A stretch of DNA of 32,436 nucleotides. Source: Pseudomonadota bacterium. Lineage in GTDB: Bacteria; Pseudomonadota; Alphaproteobacteria; Acetobacterales; Acetobacteraceae. Shown here piece after piece: positions 16,961 to 24,733 of the stretch. Made by a program: the position numbers and the translations under genes. The stretch is from the NCBI GenBank assembly GCA_018240405.1, contig JAFEFW010000016.1, forward strand, positions 1 through 32,436, given 5' to 3'. The stretch's first letter is position 1. The number at the start of each line of letters is the position of its first letter. The notes under the pieces were generated by a model. The model saw nothing but the letters and a program-made list of their open reading frames with translations, did no database searches and was not told the DNA's origin.

Positions 16961-17688
16961 GCCGGTAGTCTATCGCGAATGGCGTCCAGTGCGTCAGGCG
17001 TCCAGGGGCGCGGGTTGAACAGCCAGATCCGCCGCCCCGCTGGCAGCCGGGACGGTGGCGTGTCGGTGGCGACGCCAATGGCGGTGCGGCAGCGGGCCAG
17101 GCGGAAATCACCGCCCGTGGCCAGGCGCTGTCGCAGCTTCTCGCCATTTTGGCCCATGCGGAACAGCATCGGCACGATCTCGTCCGCCGCCGCGGCGTCG
17201 AGCCAAGTCTCAGTCTCGCACCAGGAGGCGAGCGCGGTCATCGAAAGGTGCCGTTCAGCCGGCAGCCCGTCCCGCACATCGCGTACGAGGTCCAGCAGCA
17301 CGCCACGCTGCGACGCACGCACCTCGAAATCGATCTGCACCTCGACAAAGCGGGAGTCGCGGAGCAACCCAAGCACCAAGGCGGCGGTGCGCGCGCGCTG
17401 TGACTCCGACCAGGACGGCGGCTGCGTGCGGTCGATCTCGACATGCACGACGCCGGCGACACGTTGCGACGGCCCGACTTTGGCGGGCTGCAGACGCGGT
17501 CTGGCGAAGACCTCCGGGCCGCGGAGCGTGACTGTGCCCGCGAGCACGGCAATGGTGACGCCGGGGCCGGCAAAGGCAAGGTCTTCCGGCCGTTCCCACG
17601 CCCATAGCACCAGCGGGGTCGTCGGCGGTGCGCCGCCGATCAATATCAGCGCGCTGGCCAGCGCAATCAGCCGCAGGGTGCAGATCAT
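16957..17688 (-). CDS. DUF3142 domain-containing protein
   Basis: A ~243-residue protein with an N-terminal hydrophobic segment that serves as a signal peptide or membrane anchor (M-I-C-T-L-R-L-I-A-L-A). I recognise the DUF3142 pattern: L-W-A-W-E-R-P-E-D-L near the start, V-H-V-E-I-D, V-Q-I-D-F-E in the middle, then M-T-A-L-A-S-W-C and E-I-V-P-M-L-F-R-M-G. The motifs resemble the strand-loop acidic residues of a TIM barrel or glycoside-hydrolase-like fold, but no activity is established to my knowledge. I chose ATG 17688 to place the signal peptide at the N-terminus; ATG 17715 is also in frame. It overlaps the next gene by four bases, so they probably act in one exported system. Confidence 0.85.
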   Translation of the reverse strand: MICTLRLIALASALILIGGAPPTTPLVLWAWERPEDLAFAGPGVTIAVLAGTVTLRGPEVFARPRLQPAKVGPSQRVAGVVHVEIDRTQPPSWSESQRARTAALVLGLLRDSRFVEVQIDFEVRASQRGVLLDLVRDVRDGLPAERHLSMTALASWCETETWLDAAAADEIVPMLFRMGQNGEKLRQRLATGGDFRLARCRTAIGVATDTPPSRLPAGRRIWLFNPRPWTPDALDAIRDRLPA

Positions 17689-17757
17689 GGGGCCGCGGCA
17701 GGACCTGGAAGTCAAACCGGTGTCCCGCGGTGGAGGTGCCGCCCGCGGCGCATGGCG

Positions 17758-19122
17758 CTACGCCGCAACCACCGGCAAGCCGGCCAGCGCGGCGTCCAGC
17801 ATTGCGGCATCATAGTCCCGATCCTGCAGCTTGCCGGCGAAGTAGTCGAGATAGGCTTGCATGTCGAAATGCCCGTGACCGGACAGGTTGAAGGCTATGG
17901 TCTTGGCCACGCCATCCCGCTTGCAACGCAGCGCCTCGTCGATCACAGCGCGAATGGCGTGCGAGCATTCAGGGGCAGGGACGATACCCTCGGTGCGGGA
18001 GAACTGCACCGCGGCCTCGAAGCAGGCAGTTTGGTGGAATGCCCGCGATTCAATCAGACCGAGTTCCTGGACCAGGCTGACCAGCGGCGCCATGCCATGG
18101 TAGCGCAGACCGCCGGCGTGGAAGCCCGGCGGGATAAAGGTGCTGCCGAGCGTATGCATCTTTACCAGCGGTGTCAGGTGGCCGGTGTCGCCGAAGTCGT
18201 AGGCATACCGGCCACGGGTCAGGGTCGGGCAGGCGGCCGGCTCGCAGGCGATCGCCTGCACTGTGCGCCCACCGCGCAACTGCGCGCCAAGGAACGGGAA
18301 TACCAGGCCGGCAAAGTTCGAACCGCCGCCGGTGCAGCCGATGACGATATCTGGGTAGTCGTCCGCCATGGCGAACTGCTCGATTGCCTCGAGGCCGATG
18401 ACGGTCTGGTGCAGCAGCACGTGGTTCAGCACAGAGCCGAGAGCGTAGTTGGTGTCGGCGTTCTGCGCGGCGATTTCCACCGCCTCGGAGATGGCAATGC
18501 CGAGGCTGCCGGAGGTGTCCGGCATCTCTGCCAAGACGCGACGCCCGGCTTCGGTCTCATTGCTGGGGCTGGACACGCAGTTGGCGCCCCAAACTTCCAT
18601 CATCGCCTTGCGGTAAGGCTTCTGGTTGAAGCTGGCACGCACCATGAAGACCTTGACCTCCAGGCCGAACAGCGTGCCGGCATAGGCGAGGGAGGATCCC
18701 CATTGCCCGGCACCGGTTTCAGTGGTCAACCGCCGGATGCCGGCTTCCTTGTTGTAGAAGGCCTGGGCAACAGCGGTGTTCAGCTTGTGGCTGCCAGGTG
18801 CGCTGACACCCTCATACTTGAAGTAGATGCGGGCCGGCGTATCCAGCGCCGCTTCGAGCCGCCGTGCCCGGATCAGTGGCGACGGCCGCCATTGCCGGTA
18901 GAGCGCCCGCACCGGTTCCGGAATCGGCACCTGCCGTTCCGCGGTGACCTCCTGCAGGATCAGTTCCGGTGGAAACAGCGGTGCGAGATCAGCGGGCCCG
19001 ACCGGCTGCTTCGTACCAGGATGTAGCGGCGGTGCCGGAGGTTGCGGCAGGTCGGCAACAATATTGTACCATTCTTTCGGAATCCGGGTCTCGTCGAGAA
19101 GGTATTTGACGGTTTCACCCAT
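17758..19122 (-). CDS. TrpB2-type pyridoxal-phosphate-dependent synthase (TrpB-like)
   Basis: A 454-residue PLP enzyme of the TrpB2 (tryptophan synthase beta-like) class, which condenses serine with indole to give tryptophan. The Schiff-base Lys113 sits in G-S-H-K-L-N-T-A (110-117). The catalytic T-E-T-G-A-G-Q-W-G is at 134-142 and the phosphate-binding G-C-T-G-G-G-S-N at 262-269. The length and the extended N-terminus (E-W-Y-N-I near 17-21, with the P-P-L-H-P block) separate it from canonical TrpB1. No trpA lies beside it. TrpB2 proteins act without the alpha subunit and often scavenge free indole. It heads the minus-strand run toward DUF3142 and is divergent from the acyl-ligase operon across a 612-base gap. 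Confidence 0.92.
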   Translation of the reverse strand: MGETVKYLLDETRIPKEWYNIVADLPQPPAPPLHPGTKQPVGPADLAPLFPPELILQEVTAERQVPIPEPVRALYRQWRPSPLIRARRLEAALDTPARIYFKYEGVSAPGSHKLNTAVAQAFYNKEAGIRRLTTETGAGQWGSSLAYAGTLFGLEVKVFMVRASFNQKPYRKAMMEVWGANCVSSPSNETEAGRRVLAEMPDTSGSLGIAISEAVEIAAQNADTNYALGSVLNHVLLHQTVIGLEAIEQFAMADDYPDIVIGCTGGGSNFAGLVFPFLGAQLRGGRTVQAIACEPAACPTLTRGRYAYDFGDTGHLTPLVKMHTLGSTFIPPGFHAGGLRYHGMAPLVSLVQELGLIESRAFHQTACFEAAVQFSRTEGIVPAPECSHAIRAVIDEALRCKRDGVAKTIAFNLSGHGHFDMQAYLDYFAGKLQDRDYDAAMLDAALAGLPVVAA

Positions 19123-19734
19123 GACTCAGCCTTTGTGTTGTCGTTGCACCGGATCTAGCACGCGCCGGCACAAGCCGGAATTCCGCGGCCGAACAATTGC
19201 CGCTGGGGTTGCGCCGCCGCCGCTCGCTCCGTGGCGGGCGCGGGCCGGTTTGGTTAACGGCTCACCCTGCCAGGTCCCGCTCTGACCACCACGGGACGCA
19301 CGGGGCCATGAGCCGAATCAAATCCGGAGCGTTGCGCCGAGGGTAACGGACGCGCAGTGGCCGACATCCGCTGCCGACGCGAAGATTGCGTCGGCTCGCC
19401 GCTCAGCGCGCTGCAATTCAGGCATTATCTCACGTGCCGGAACAGGACCGGTGGGCGAACGGTAGCTAGCGGTCATCGTAACATTCTGATATACGACCTG
19501 CCACAGGTGCAAACAGACGGGGCGCTACCATAGCAACTGATGCTGTGCTTCGGCGTCTGAGCGATCGGCCTGTTGCGGCTGGTGCAGCGTGTTGCGTTTG
19601 GGGAGACGGCGATAGGATGCGCAGGAGTCGTTGCTGTGGCGGTACGCCCATCAACTCCGGGGATGCAGTCTCATTGATGACGATCATGCATTGCAGCCTG
19701 ATCACATTATGCAACCGATGCAGGCCGCCTCATA
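19123..19734. other. 612-base divergent intergenic region
   Basis: No convincing gene is visible. The region separates the minus-strand trpB2-type gene from the plus-strand acyl-ligase operon, so it must hold promoters for both. It has two compact inverted repeats: GCCGACGC/GCGTCGGC at 19373-19395 (eight-base stem, seven-base loop) and ACCTG-CCA-CAGGT at 19496-19508. Neither is followed by a T-run. The last ~70 bases before the ATG at 19735 are less G/C-rich than the rest and contain repeated ATGCA/TGCA words. The ribosome site before that ATG is weak, only a CAGG far upstream. Confidence 0.45.
19496..19508. promoter_or_regulatory. Short palindrome upstream of the acyl-ligase operon
   Basis: ACCTG-CCA-CAGGT is a perfect five-base inverted repeat about 230 bases before the ATG at 19735. 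The ACCTG half-site recalls lux-box-like and other dimeric-regulator sites. It is short enough to occur by chance, so I report it only as a candidate regulator-binding site. Confidence 0.2.
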
Positions 19735-22700
19735 ATGGCTGAACGGGTCGGGGAAGCGTTCGTATTCCCCGATATCGTGCGCCAACGCGCGGTCCTGCAT
19801 CCGGAGCGGCCGGCACTGACCTTCCTGCGCTATCGGTCCGCCGAAGACCCGCTTTGCGAGCGCCTACGCTACAGCGAACTGCTGCATCGGGCACAGGCGG
19901 TGGCGGCGGTCCTGCAGGATCGCACGGTGCGCGGCGACCGCGCCTTGATTCTGACACCTCCCGGCCCGGACTACATCGTCGGTTTCCTCGCCTGCCAGCT
20001 CGCCGGAGTGGTTCCCGTCCCTGCCTACCCACCGCGCGCTTCGCGGCACGTGGCACGGCTGGTGGCGATCGCCGCCGATTGCGCGGCTGCGGCGGTGCTG
20101 GCGGTCACTTCGGTCATGCAATCCCTGACGGCATGGGGCGAGGGACGGCTGCCTGAGTGCATCGCCATCGATGCGATACCGGACAACGCGGCTTCGGCCT
20201 GGCGCGATCCGGCTGTTGGCCCGGCCGATCTGGCCTTCCTGCAATACACCTCCGGCACGACAGGCGCGCCAAAAGGTGTGATGGTCGGACACGACGCACT
20301 GATGGCGAATTTTGCCGCCACGGCCGCCCGTCTCGGCCTGACGGATGCGGATACCCATGTCACCTGGCTACCGCCGTATCATGATCTTGGCCTGATCGGC
20401 AGCCTGTTGCAGCCGCTTTATTTTGGCCAGCATACGGTAGCAATGGCTCCTGCGGCGTTCCTGCAGGAGCCACTGCGCTGGCTCCGCACAATCGCAGCAT
20501 TCCGCGGTACCACCAGCGCTGCGCCCAACTTCGCCTATGAGCTATGCTGCGGGCTGGACGTGCCGGACACGCTTGATCTGTCGTCCTGGCGCTGCGCCGT
20601 ATCCGGAGGCGAACCGCCGCGCGCTCGGACGCTCGAACGGTTTTCGGAACGGTTCGGCCCAGCCGGGTTTGCCGTTGAAGCGTTCTGCCCCGGCTACGGT
20701 CTGGCTGAAGCAACGCTGCAGGTCGCCGTGAAGCCGTTGGGCCGCCGGCCACGTTCGCGGCGGTTCAGGGCAGGGACCGGCGGCGACACGCTTGCCGTTG
20801 CCAACGGTCAACCGCTGGACGGACACATGATTCGGGTTGTGGATCCGGCTACGGGTGTTGCCTGCGCGCCCGGCGTGCCAGGCGAGCTTTGGGTCCGTGG
20901 GCCGACAGTGTCGCGCGGCTATTGGGGACAGCCGGAAGCCACCGCGGCAGCGTTCGGTGCGCAACTGACGGGCGAAGAGCGGGCCGGCAGCTTTCTGCGG
21001 ACCGGCGACATCGGCACTATCGTCGACGGCGAGGTCTACGTGCTTGGCCGCCTGAAGGAGCTGATCATCCTGCGCGGGCGCAACCACTACGCGAAGGACC
21101 TCGAAGCCGAGGTGGCGGACAGTCATACGTCGCTTCAAGCCGACAGCACGATTGCCTTCGGGTTGGACGACGGCGCCGCCGAGCAACTGGTGATCGTGCA
21201 GGAACTGACGCGTGCTGCGCTGCGGGCATTGGATGCCCCGGCACTATTCACCGCGATTCGCCAAGCGCTCGTCGAGGCCTATGAGGTCGCACCCCATGCG
21301 ATCGTCCTTGTTCGACCAGGCAGCCTGCCGCGGACAAGCAGCGGCAAACTGCAGCGGTTGGCAGCGCGGGCCCAGTTTCGGGCGAGCACCCTGGTTGCCG
21401 TGGCCGAGTGGCGGGAATCCGCTGACCGGGCCGAACCGGCAGGATCGCCGGCCGGCGATCCGGGCATCCGCGCACAGCTTGTGTCTTTGCCACGCGGCAA
21501 GCGGCGGGAGGCGCTGTTGGACTGGCTGGCGTCGCAGGTGCAGGCGGTGCTCCGCCTGCCGGCGCCGCCCACACCGGTCGCTGATTTCGAGATACTTGGT
21601 CTGGACAGCCTGATGGCGCTGGAGTTGCGGCAGCGGCTGGACTCTGAGCTCTCACTTGCCCAGCCCTTGCCACCGGCAGTCCTGACGGAACGGCGGAATA
21701 TTGTGGCCTTGGCCAGCGCAATCGAAGCCGCCATCGGGGCCAATTGCGCGTTTCCGCCGGCCGCGACCATGCCTGCGCTGGCGCCGCCGAAGTGGGACGA
21801 CGACGTATCAGCGACGCTGACGCGCCTGTATGGCGGCCGCGCACCCGCGAATAACTGGTCAGACGTCGAGGCCCTCTACCAGGATTTCCTACGCGGCGAG
21901 GGGGCGCAACTGCAGCGCGATTTGGAGGCATTCTACCGGGCAAATCCCGGCACTGCCTATCACCAGCTCTACCGAAATGCCTACCTGCGGCGGCGCGAGC
22001 GATTGCCGTTCGATCCCGCCGCCCAGGTTGTCGCTGCAGTGCTGCGCCTGCCGGATCGTCTAGCTGGTGCCTCTGTGGCGGCCCGCAGCGGCGCGCTGGC
22101 CGCGGCTGTGGCAGACATTGTACCAGTTGCCGCGGCCTATCCGGAGGGCCTAACGACAGTCCGCCGGATCGGACGCGATCACGATATGCTGGTGCCAAGC
22201 CGGCAGGGCAGCCGGCATATCGTCATATTCCACAGCGGCGACATCCTGGAACTGGATTTGGCCGGGCTGACAGCTGCTGCGACTGCCCGTGCGGTCGCGC
22301 AGGTGGTAGCGCAACGGCTCTCTACAGCCGCGATACACAACGCGAACTGGCTGCCGGCTGCCACCGCGGCGGCGAAGCCGGACGCAGACCGGCTGCTGCG
22401 GGTTAGCAAAGCCGACCCGACGCTGAACGAAACCATAACGGCGATCGAGTCGGCGGTATGCGTGCTCGTTCTTGATCCGGCGACCGGTGGCGATCCAGCA
22501 GCGCTGCACACCAGGACGCTGTTCGGTAACGGCGGCGACAGGTGGCACGGCCAGCATCATTTGGTGATCTTTGCTTCGCCGTATCTGGGCCTGCTGGCGG
22601 ACCATGCCGCGCTGGACGGATTGTCGGGCCTGCGCCTGGCACAGGCAATGCTGACGCGTGCCGAGACTCTCGTTGCCGCTGCCGAAAGCTCCCGTAGCGA

Positions 22701-23562
22701 TGCGGCGCCAACATCGCCGGTGGCAAAAGCGTGCGACAACCCAGAGACTTCGGTGCCTTGGAAAGCGGCGCAAGCGGATGCGGTGCCACCGCCGCCACAC
22801 GATCCGCAGCGGCCGGCCTCTCGTCTGCTTCCAGCGCCGGTCGGCGCGCTACGGGATGAGCTTGCCGCCATCGCGGCACGCGTCGCCGCAGATGCCGCGA
22901 CCCTTCATGCGGCCCAAATGGTGGTGCCCGGGCTACCACATCGTGCGCTGCCACGCCTGCCGGCCTTGTTCGCCATAGCATCCAGCCGGGCAGGGCTGGA
23001 GGCGCTCGGGCAGGAGGTAGATGTGTACTCGTCTGTCTCTCTGGCGCATTTCCAGCACGGGCGGGTCACCGGCGTGCGCGGCCGTCCACCAGAGACGGCA
23101 TCCCTGTTACGCTCATGGCCGGTGCCCGCCGTGGCGCCCGATGCCGGCCTGCTGGAGAAGGCGATCGACGAGTGGACTGGGCTCTATCGCAGTGCCGCGG
23201 CCGGCGGGGAATTTTATACACACCTCGTGCAGCTTGCGCATATTGCGGCGCATACCGGGCGCGACCCGGCTTTTTTTCGTCAAGCCGAAATCCAGGACCT
23301 GATGGATTGGCCGCCGCTGGTGTCATCAGGCATTCTGAGCGCGCCAGTGCCAACATGGGTTGGCTTTCCAGCGCCGCCGGGCGGCCTGTCGGTCGCTGCG
23401 ACACTCTGCCGGAACGAGAACGCAACAGACGTCGCCTTGCAAATTCTGGTTATGGGTGAGGCGGATAAGGCGCCCCGGTTCCTTGCCACCTTAGGCGTGA
23501 CGCTGGACGCGTTAGCCCGTGTCGTAATCCGTTCGGACCCGGCGGAGGCCGGGCGCGCATGA
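19735..23562 (+). CDS. Fatty acyl-AMP ligase - acyl carrier - choline/carnitine O-acyltransferase fusion
   Basis: A 1275-residue three-part enzyme. Residues 1-~560 are an adenylating fatty acyl-AMP ligase: Y-T-S-G-T-T-G-A-P-K-G (171-181), Y-G-L-A-E-A-T, the aspartate of T-G-D-I-G, and the C-terminal Lys538 in P-R-T-S-S-G-K. Residues ~590-668 are an acyl carrier domain with the phosphopantetheine Ser625 in L-G-L-D-S-L. Residues ~685-1265 match the choline/carnitine acyltransferase fold: catalytic His957 in L-A-D-H-A-A-L-D-G, the G-N-G-G-D-R-W segment, and Y-S-S-V-S-L-A-H-F-Q-H-G-R (1098-1110). Predicted action: activate a fatty acid with ATP, load it on the carrier, then transfer it to a hydroxyl acceptor. 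The residues after G-R are V-T-G, matching neither the carnitine nor the choline pattern I know, so the acceptor is open. The stop overlaps the next start by four bases. Confidence 0.88.
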   Translation: MAERVGEAFVFPDIVRQRAVLHPERPALTFLRYRSAEDPLCERLRYSELLHRAQAVAAVLQDRTVRGDRALILTPPGPDYIVGFLACQLAGVVPVPAYPPRASRHVARLVAIAADCAAAAVLAVTSVMQSLTAWGEGRLPECIAIDAIPDNAASAWRDPAVGPADLAFLQYTSGTTGAPKGVMVGHDALMANFAATAARLGLTDADTHVTWLPPYHDLGLIGSLLQPLYFGQHTVAMAPAAFLQEPLRWLRTIAAFRGTTSAAPNFAYELCCGLDVPDTLDLSSWRCAVSGGEPPRARTLERFSERFGPAGFAVEAFCPGYGLAEATLQVAVKPLGRRPRSRRFRAGTGGDTLAVANGQPLDGHMIRVVDPATGVACAPGVPGELWVRGPTVSRGYWGQPEATAAAFGAQLTGEERAGSFLRTGDIGTIVDGEVYVLGRLKELIILRGRNHYAKDLEAEVADSHTSLQADSTIAFGLDDGAAEQLVIVQELTRAALRALDAPALFTAIRQALVEAYEVAPHAIVLVRPGSLPRTSSGKLQRLAARAQFRASTLVAVAEWRESADRAEPAGSPAGDPGIRAQLVSLPRGKRREALLDWLASQVQAVLRLPAPPTPVADFEILGLDSLMALELRQRLDSELSLAQPLPPAVLTERRNIVALASAIEAAIGANCAFPPAATMPALAPPKWDDDVSATLTRLYGGRAPANNWSDVEALYQDFLRGEGAQLQRDLEAFYRANPGTAYHQLYRNAYLRRRERLPFDPAAQVVAAVLRLPDRLAGASVAARSGALAAAVADIVPVAAAYPEGLTTVRRIGRDHDMLVPSRQGSRHIVIFHSGDILELDLAGLTAAATARAVAQVVAQRLSTAAIHNANWLPAATAAAKPDADRLLRVSKADPTLNETITAIESAVCVLVLDPATGGDPAALHTRTLFGNGGDRWHGQHHLVIFASPYLGLLADHAALDGLSGLRLAQAMLTRAETLVAAAESSRSDAAPTSPVAKACDNPETSVPWKAAQADAVPPPPHDPQRPASRLLPAPVGALRDELAAIAARVAADAATLHAAQMVVPGLPHRALPRLPALFAIASSRAGLEALGQEVDVYSSVSLAHFQHGRVTGVRGRPPETASLLRSWPVPAVAPDAGLLEKAIDEWTGLYRSAAAGGEFYTHLVQLAHIAAHTGRDPAFFRQAEIQDLMDWPPLVSSGILSAPVPTWVGFPAPPGGLSVAATLCRNENATDVALQILVMGEADKAPRFLATLGVTLDALARVVIRSDPAEAGRA

Positions 23563-24722
23563 TCGCCGCTACGGTTCCCCGCCAGCCGTCCGCTCCTGGT
23601 CTTCAGTCAGCGGCCATTGCCGACGACGCGCTATATGTGCGATTCCGGAACAACGAGACGCGGATTTTCCTCGCAGCGATGTTGCGGGAGAACAGCCCGG
23701 ACCCATCGACAACGCACCCGGTGACGCAGGAGCGGCTGGTTTCCCTGTGCGAGCTGCCGGGCGATCTGAGCGTTGTCGCGGCCGACGTGGTTGATGGAGG
23801 GACGTCCCTCCGGCTGCGCTTTTCCGACGGCCATGCGGTGGCTTTCAATGCCGGTGCACTGTGGCTCATGGATCGCGCCGAGGTAATACCCGCACGCGTC
23901 GCATGGGACGCAGCGGATGCGTCTCGGCTTCCCGCGCACGACTGGGCGGAAATCGTCCGGAACCCCGCGGCGGAAAGCCGATGGTTGTCTGCGGTGCAGG
24001 AATTTGGCTTTGCGCTGGTGCGCGGCACGCCGGCCGACCCGGCGTTCCTGGAGAGCTCGGCCACCCGGATCGGACCGATCCGCGACACGAATTTCGGACG
24101 CATCTTCGATGTAGCAACGACCGTCGAGCTGACATCAAACGCCTACACGGAAATTGCCCTTGGACCGCATACGGACCTGGCGACCCGTGAGCACCAGCCG
24201 GGCCTGCAATACCTGCACTGCATCACCAACGCGGCCGAGGGCGGCGACAGTCTTATTGTTGATGGCCTTGCGCTGTGCCGGCGTCTGGCCGCCGAGGACC
24301 CTGTCGCTTGGCGAGTGCTGACGACAACGCCGATCCCTTTCGCCAACAAATCGGCGGACTGTGACTATCGTTGGCGCGGGCCGGTTATACGGCTGGGTCC
24401 GGACGGCGAACTCGACACGCTGCGCTTCACCATGTGGCTACGGGCGCCACTGGTCGGACCGATCGAAGAGGTGAGGGCAGTCTACCGGGCACTGCGCACC
24501 ATCATCCGGCTGGCCGAAGATCCTGCGCTGGTGTTCCGCTTCCGTTTGCGGCCGGGGGACCTGCTGCTGTTCGACAATGGCCGCATCCTGCATGGCCGCT
24601 CGGCATTCCGGCCCGAGACCGGACCGCGCTGGTTGCGTGGCTGTTACGGCGAACGCGAGGACATCGCGTCGCGCCAGCGCCTCTTGGCGCGCGCTCCCGC
24701 CGCTTCCGATCCGATGACTTAA
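23559..24722 (+). CDS. Gamma-butyrobetaine hydroxylase-like 2-oxoglutarate/Fe(II) dioxygenase
   Basis: A 387-residue oxygenase of the gamma-butyrobetaine/trimethyllysine hydroxylase group, which hydroxylate a quaternary-ammonium substrate. The iron triad is readable as H-T-D at 204-206 (within G-P-H-T-D-L) and His345 in R-I-L-H-G-R-S-A-F; Arg357 or Arg360 should hold 2-oxoglutarate. The core block P-G-L-Q-Y-L-H-C with G-G-D-S-L-I-V-D-G (214-236) is typical. Aromatic residues Phe179, Phe183 and Tyr196 align with the trimethylammonium cage of human BBOX1. The N-terminal DUF971-like domain is present (L-R-E-N-S-P-D-P-S-T-T-H-P-V-T), but its zinc cysteines are replaced. The length equals that of human BBOX1. 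It overlaps the fusion gene by four bases (ATGA), and the methyltransferase gene follows after 11 bases. Confidence 0.88.
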   Translation: MIAATVPRQPSAPGLQSAAIADDALYVRFRNNETRIFLAAMLRENSPDPSTTHPVTQERLVSLCELPGDLSVVAADVVDGGTSLRLRFSDGHAVAFNAGALWLMDRAEVIPARVAWDAADASRLPAHDWAEIVRNPAAESRWLSAVQEFGFALVRGTPADPAFLESSATRIGPIRDTNFGRIFDVATTVELTSNAYTEIALGPHTDLATREHQPGLQYLHCITNAAEGGDSLIVDGLALCRRLAAEDPVAWRVLTTTPIPFANKSADCDYRWRGPVIRLGPDGELDTLRFTMWLRAPLVGPIEEVRAVYRALRTIIRLAEDPALVFRFRLRPGDLLLFDNGRILHGRSAFRPETGPRWLRGCYGEREDIASRQRLLARAPAASDPMT

Positions 24723-24733
24723 AGGACCTGCCC

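Noticed and set aside
17752-19026. Plus-strand 424-codon open frame
   Set aside because: It is antisense to the trpB2-type gene; no family pattern is visible and the composition is typical of a complementary frame.
19466-19714. Minus-strand 82-codon frame in the 612-base gap
   Set aside because: It has no recognisable domain and no ribosome site, and it is Ser/Arg/Ala-rich like other chance frames here.
21789-23562. Reading the C-terminal part of the fusion protein as an NRPS condensation domain
   Set aside because: There is no H-H-x-x-x-D-G motif; the order of blocks around His957 and the Y-S-S-V-S-L...G-R segment fits choline/carnitine acyltransferases much better.
24371-24733. Upstream extension of the methyltransferase frame
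   Set aside because: It lies inside the dioxygenase gene in another frame; the well-placed ribosome site and the conserved N-terminus support ATG 24734.
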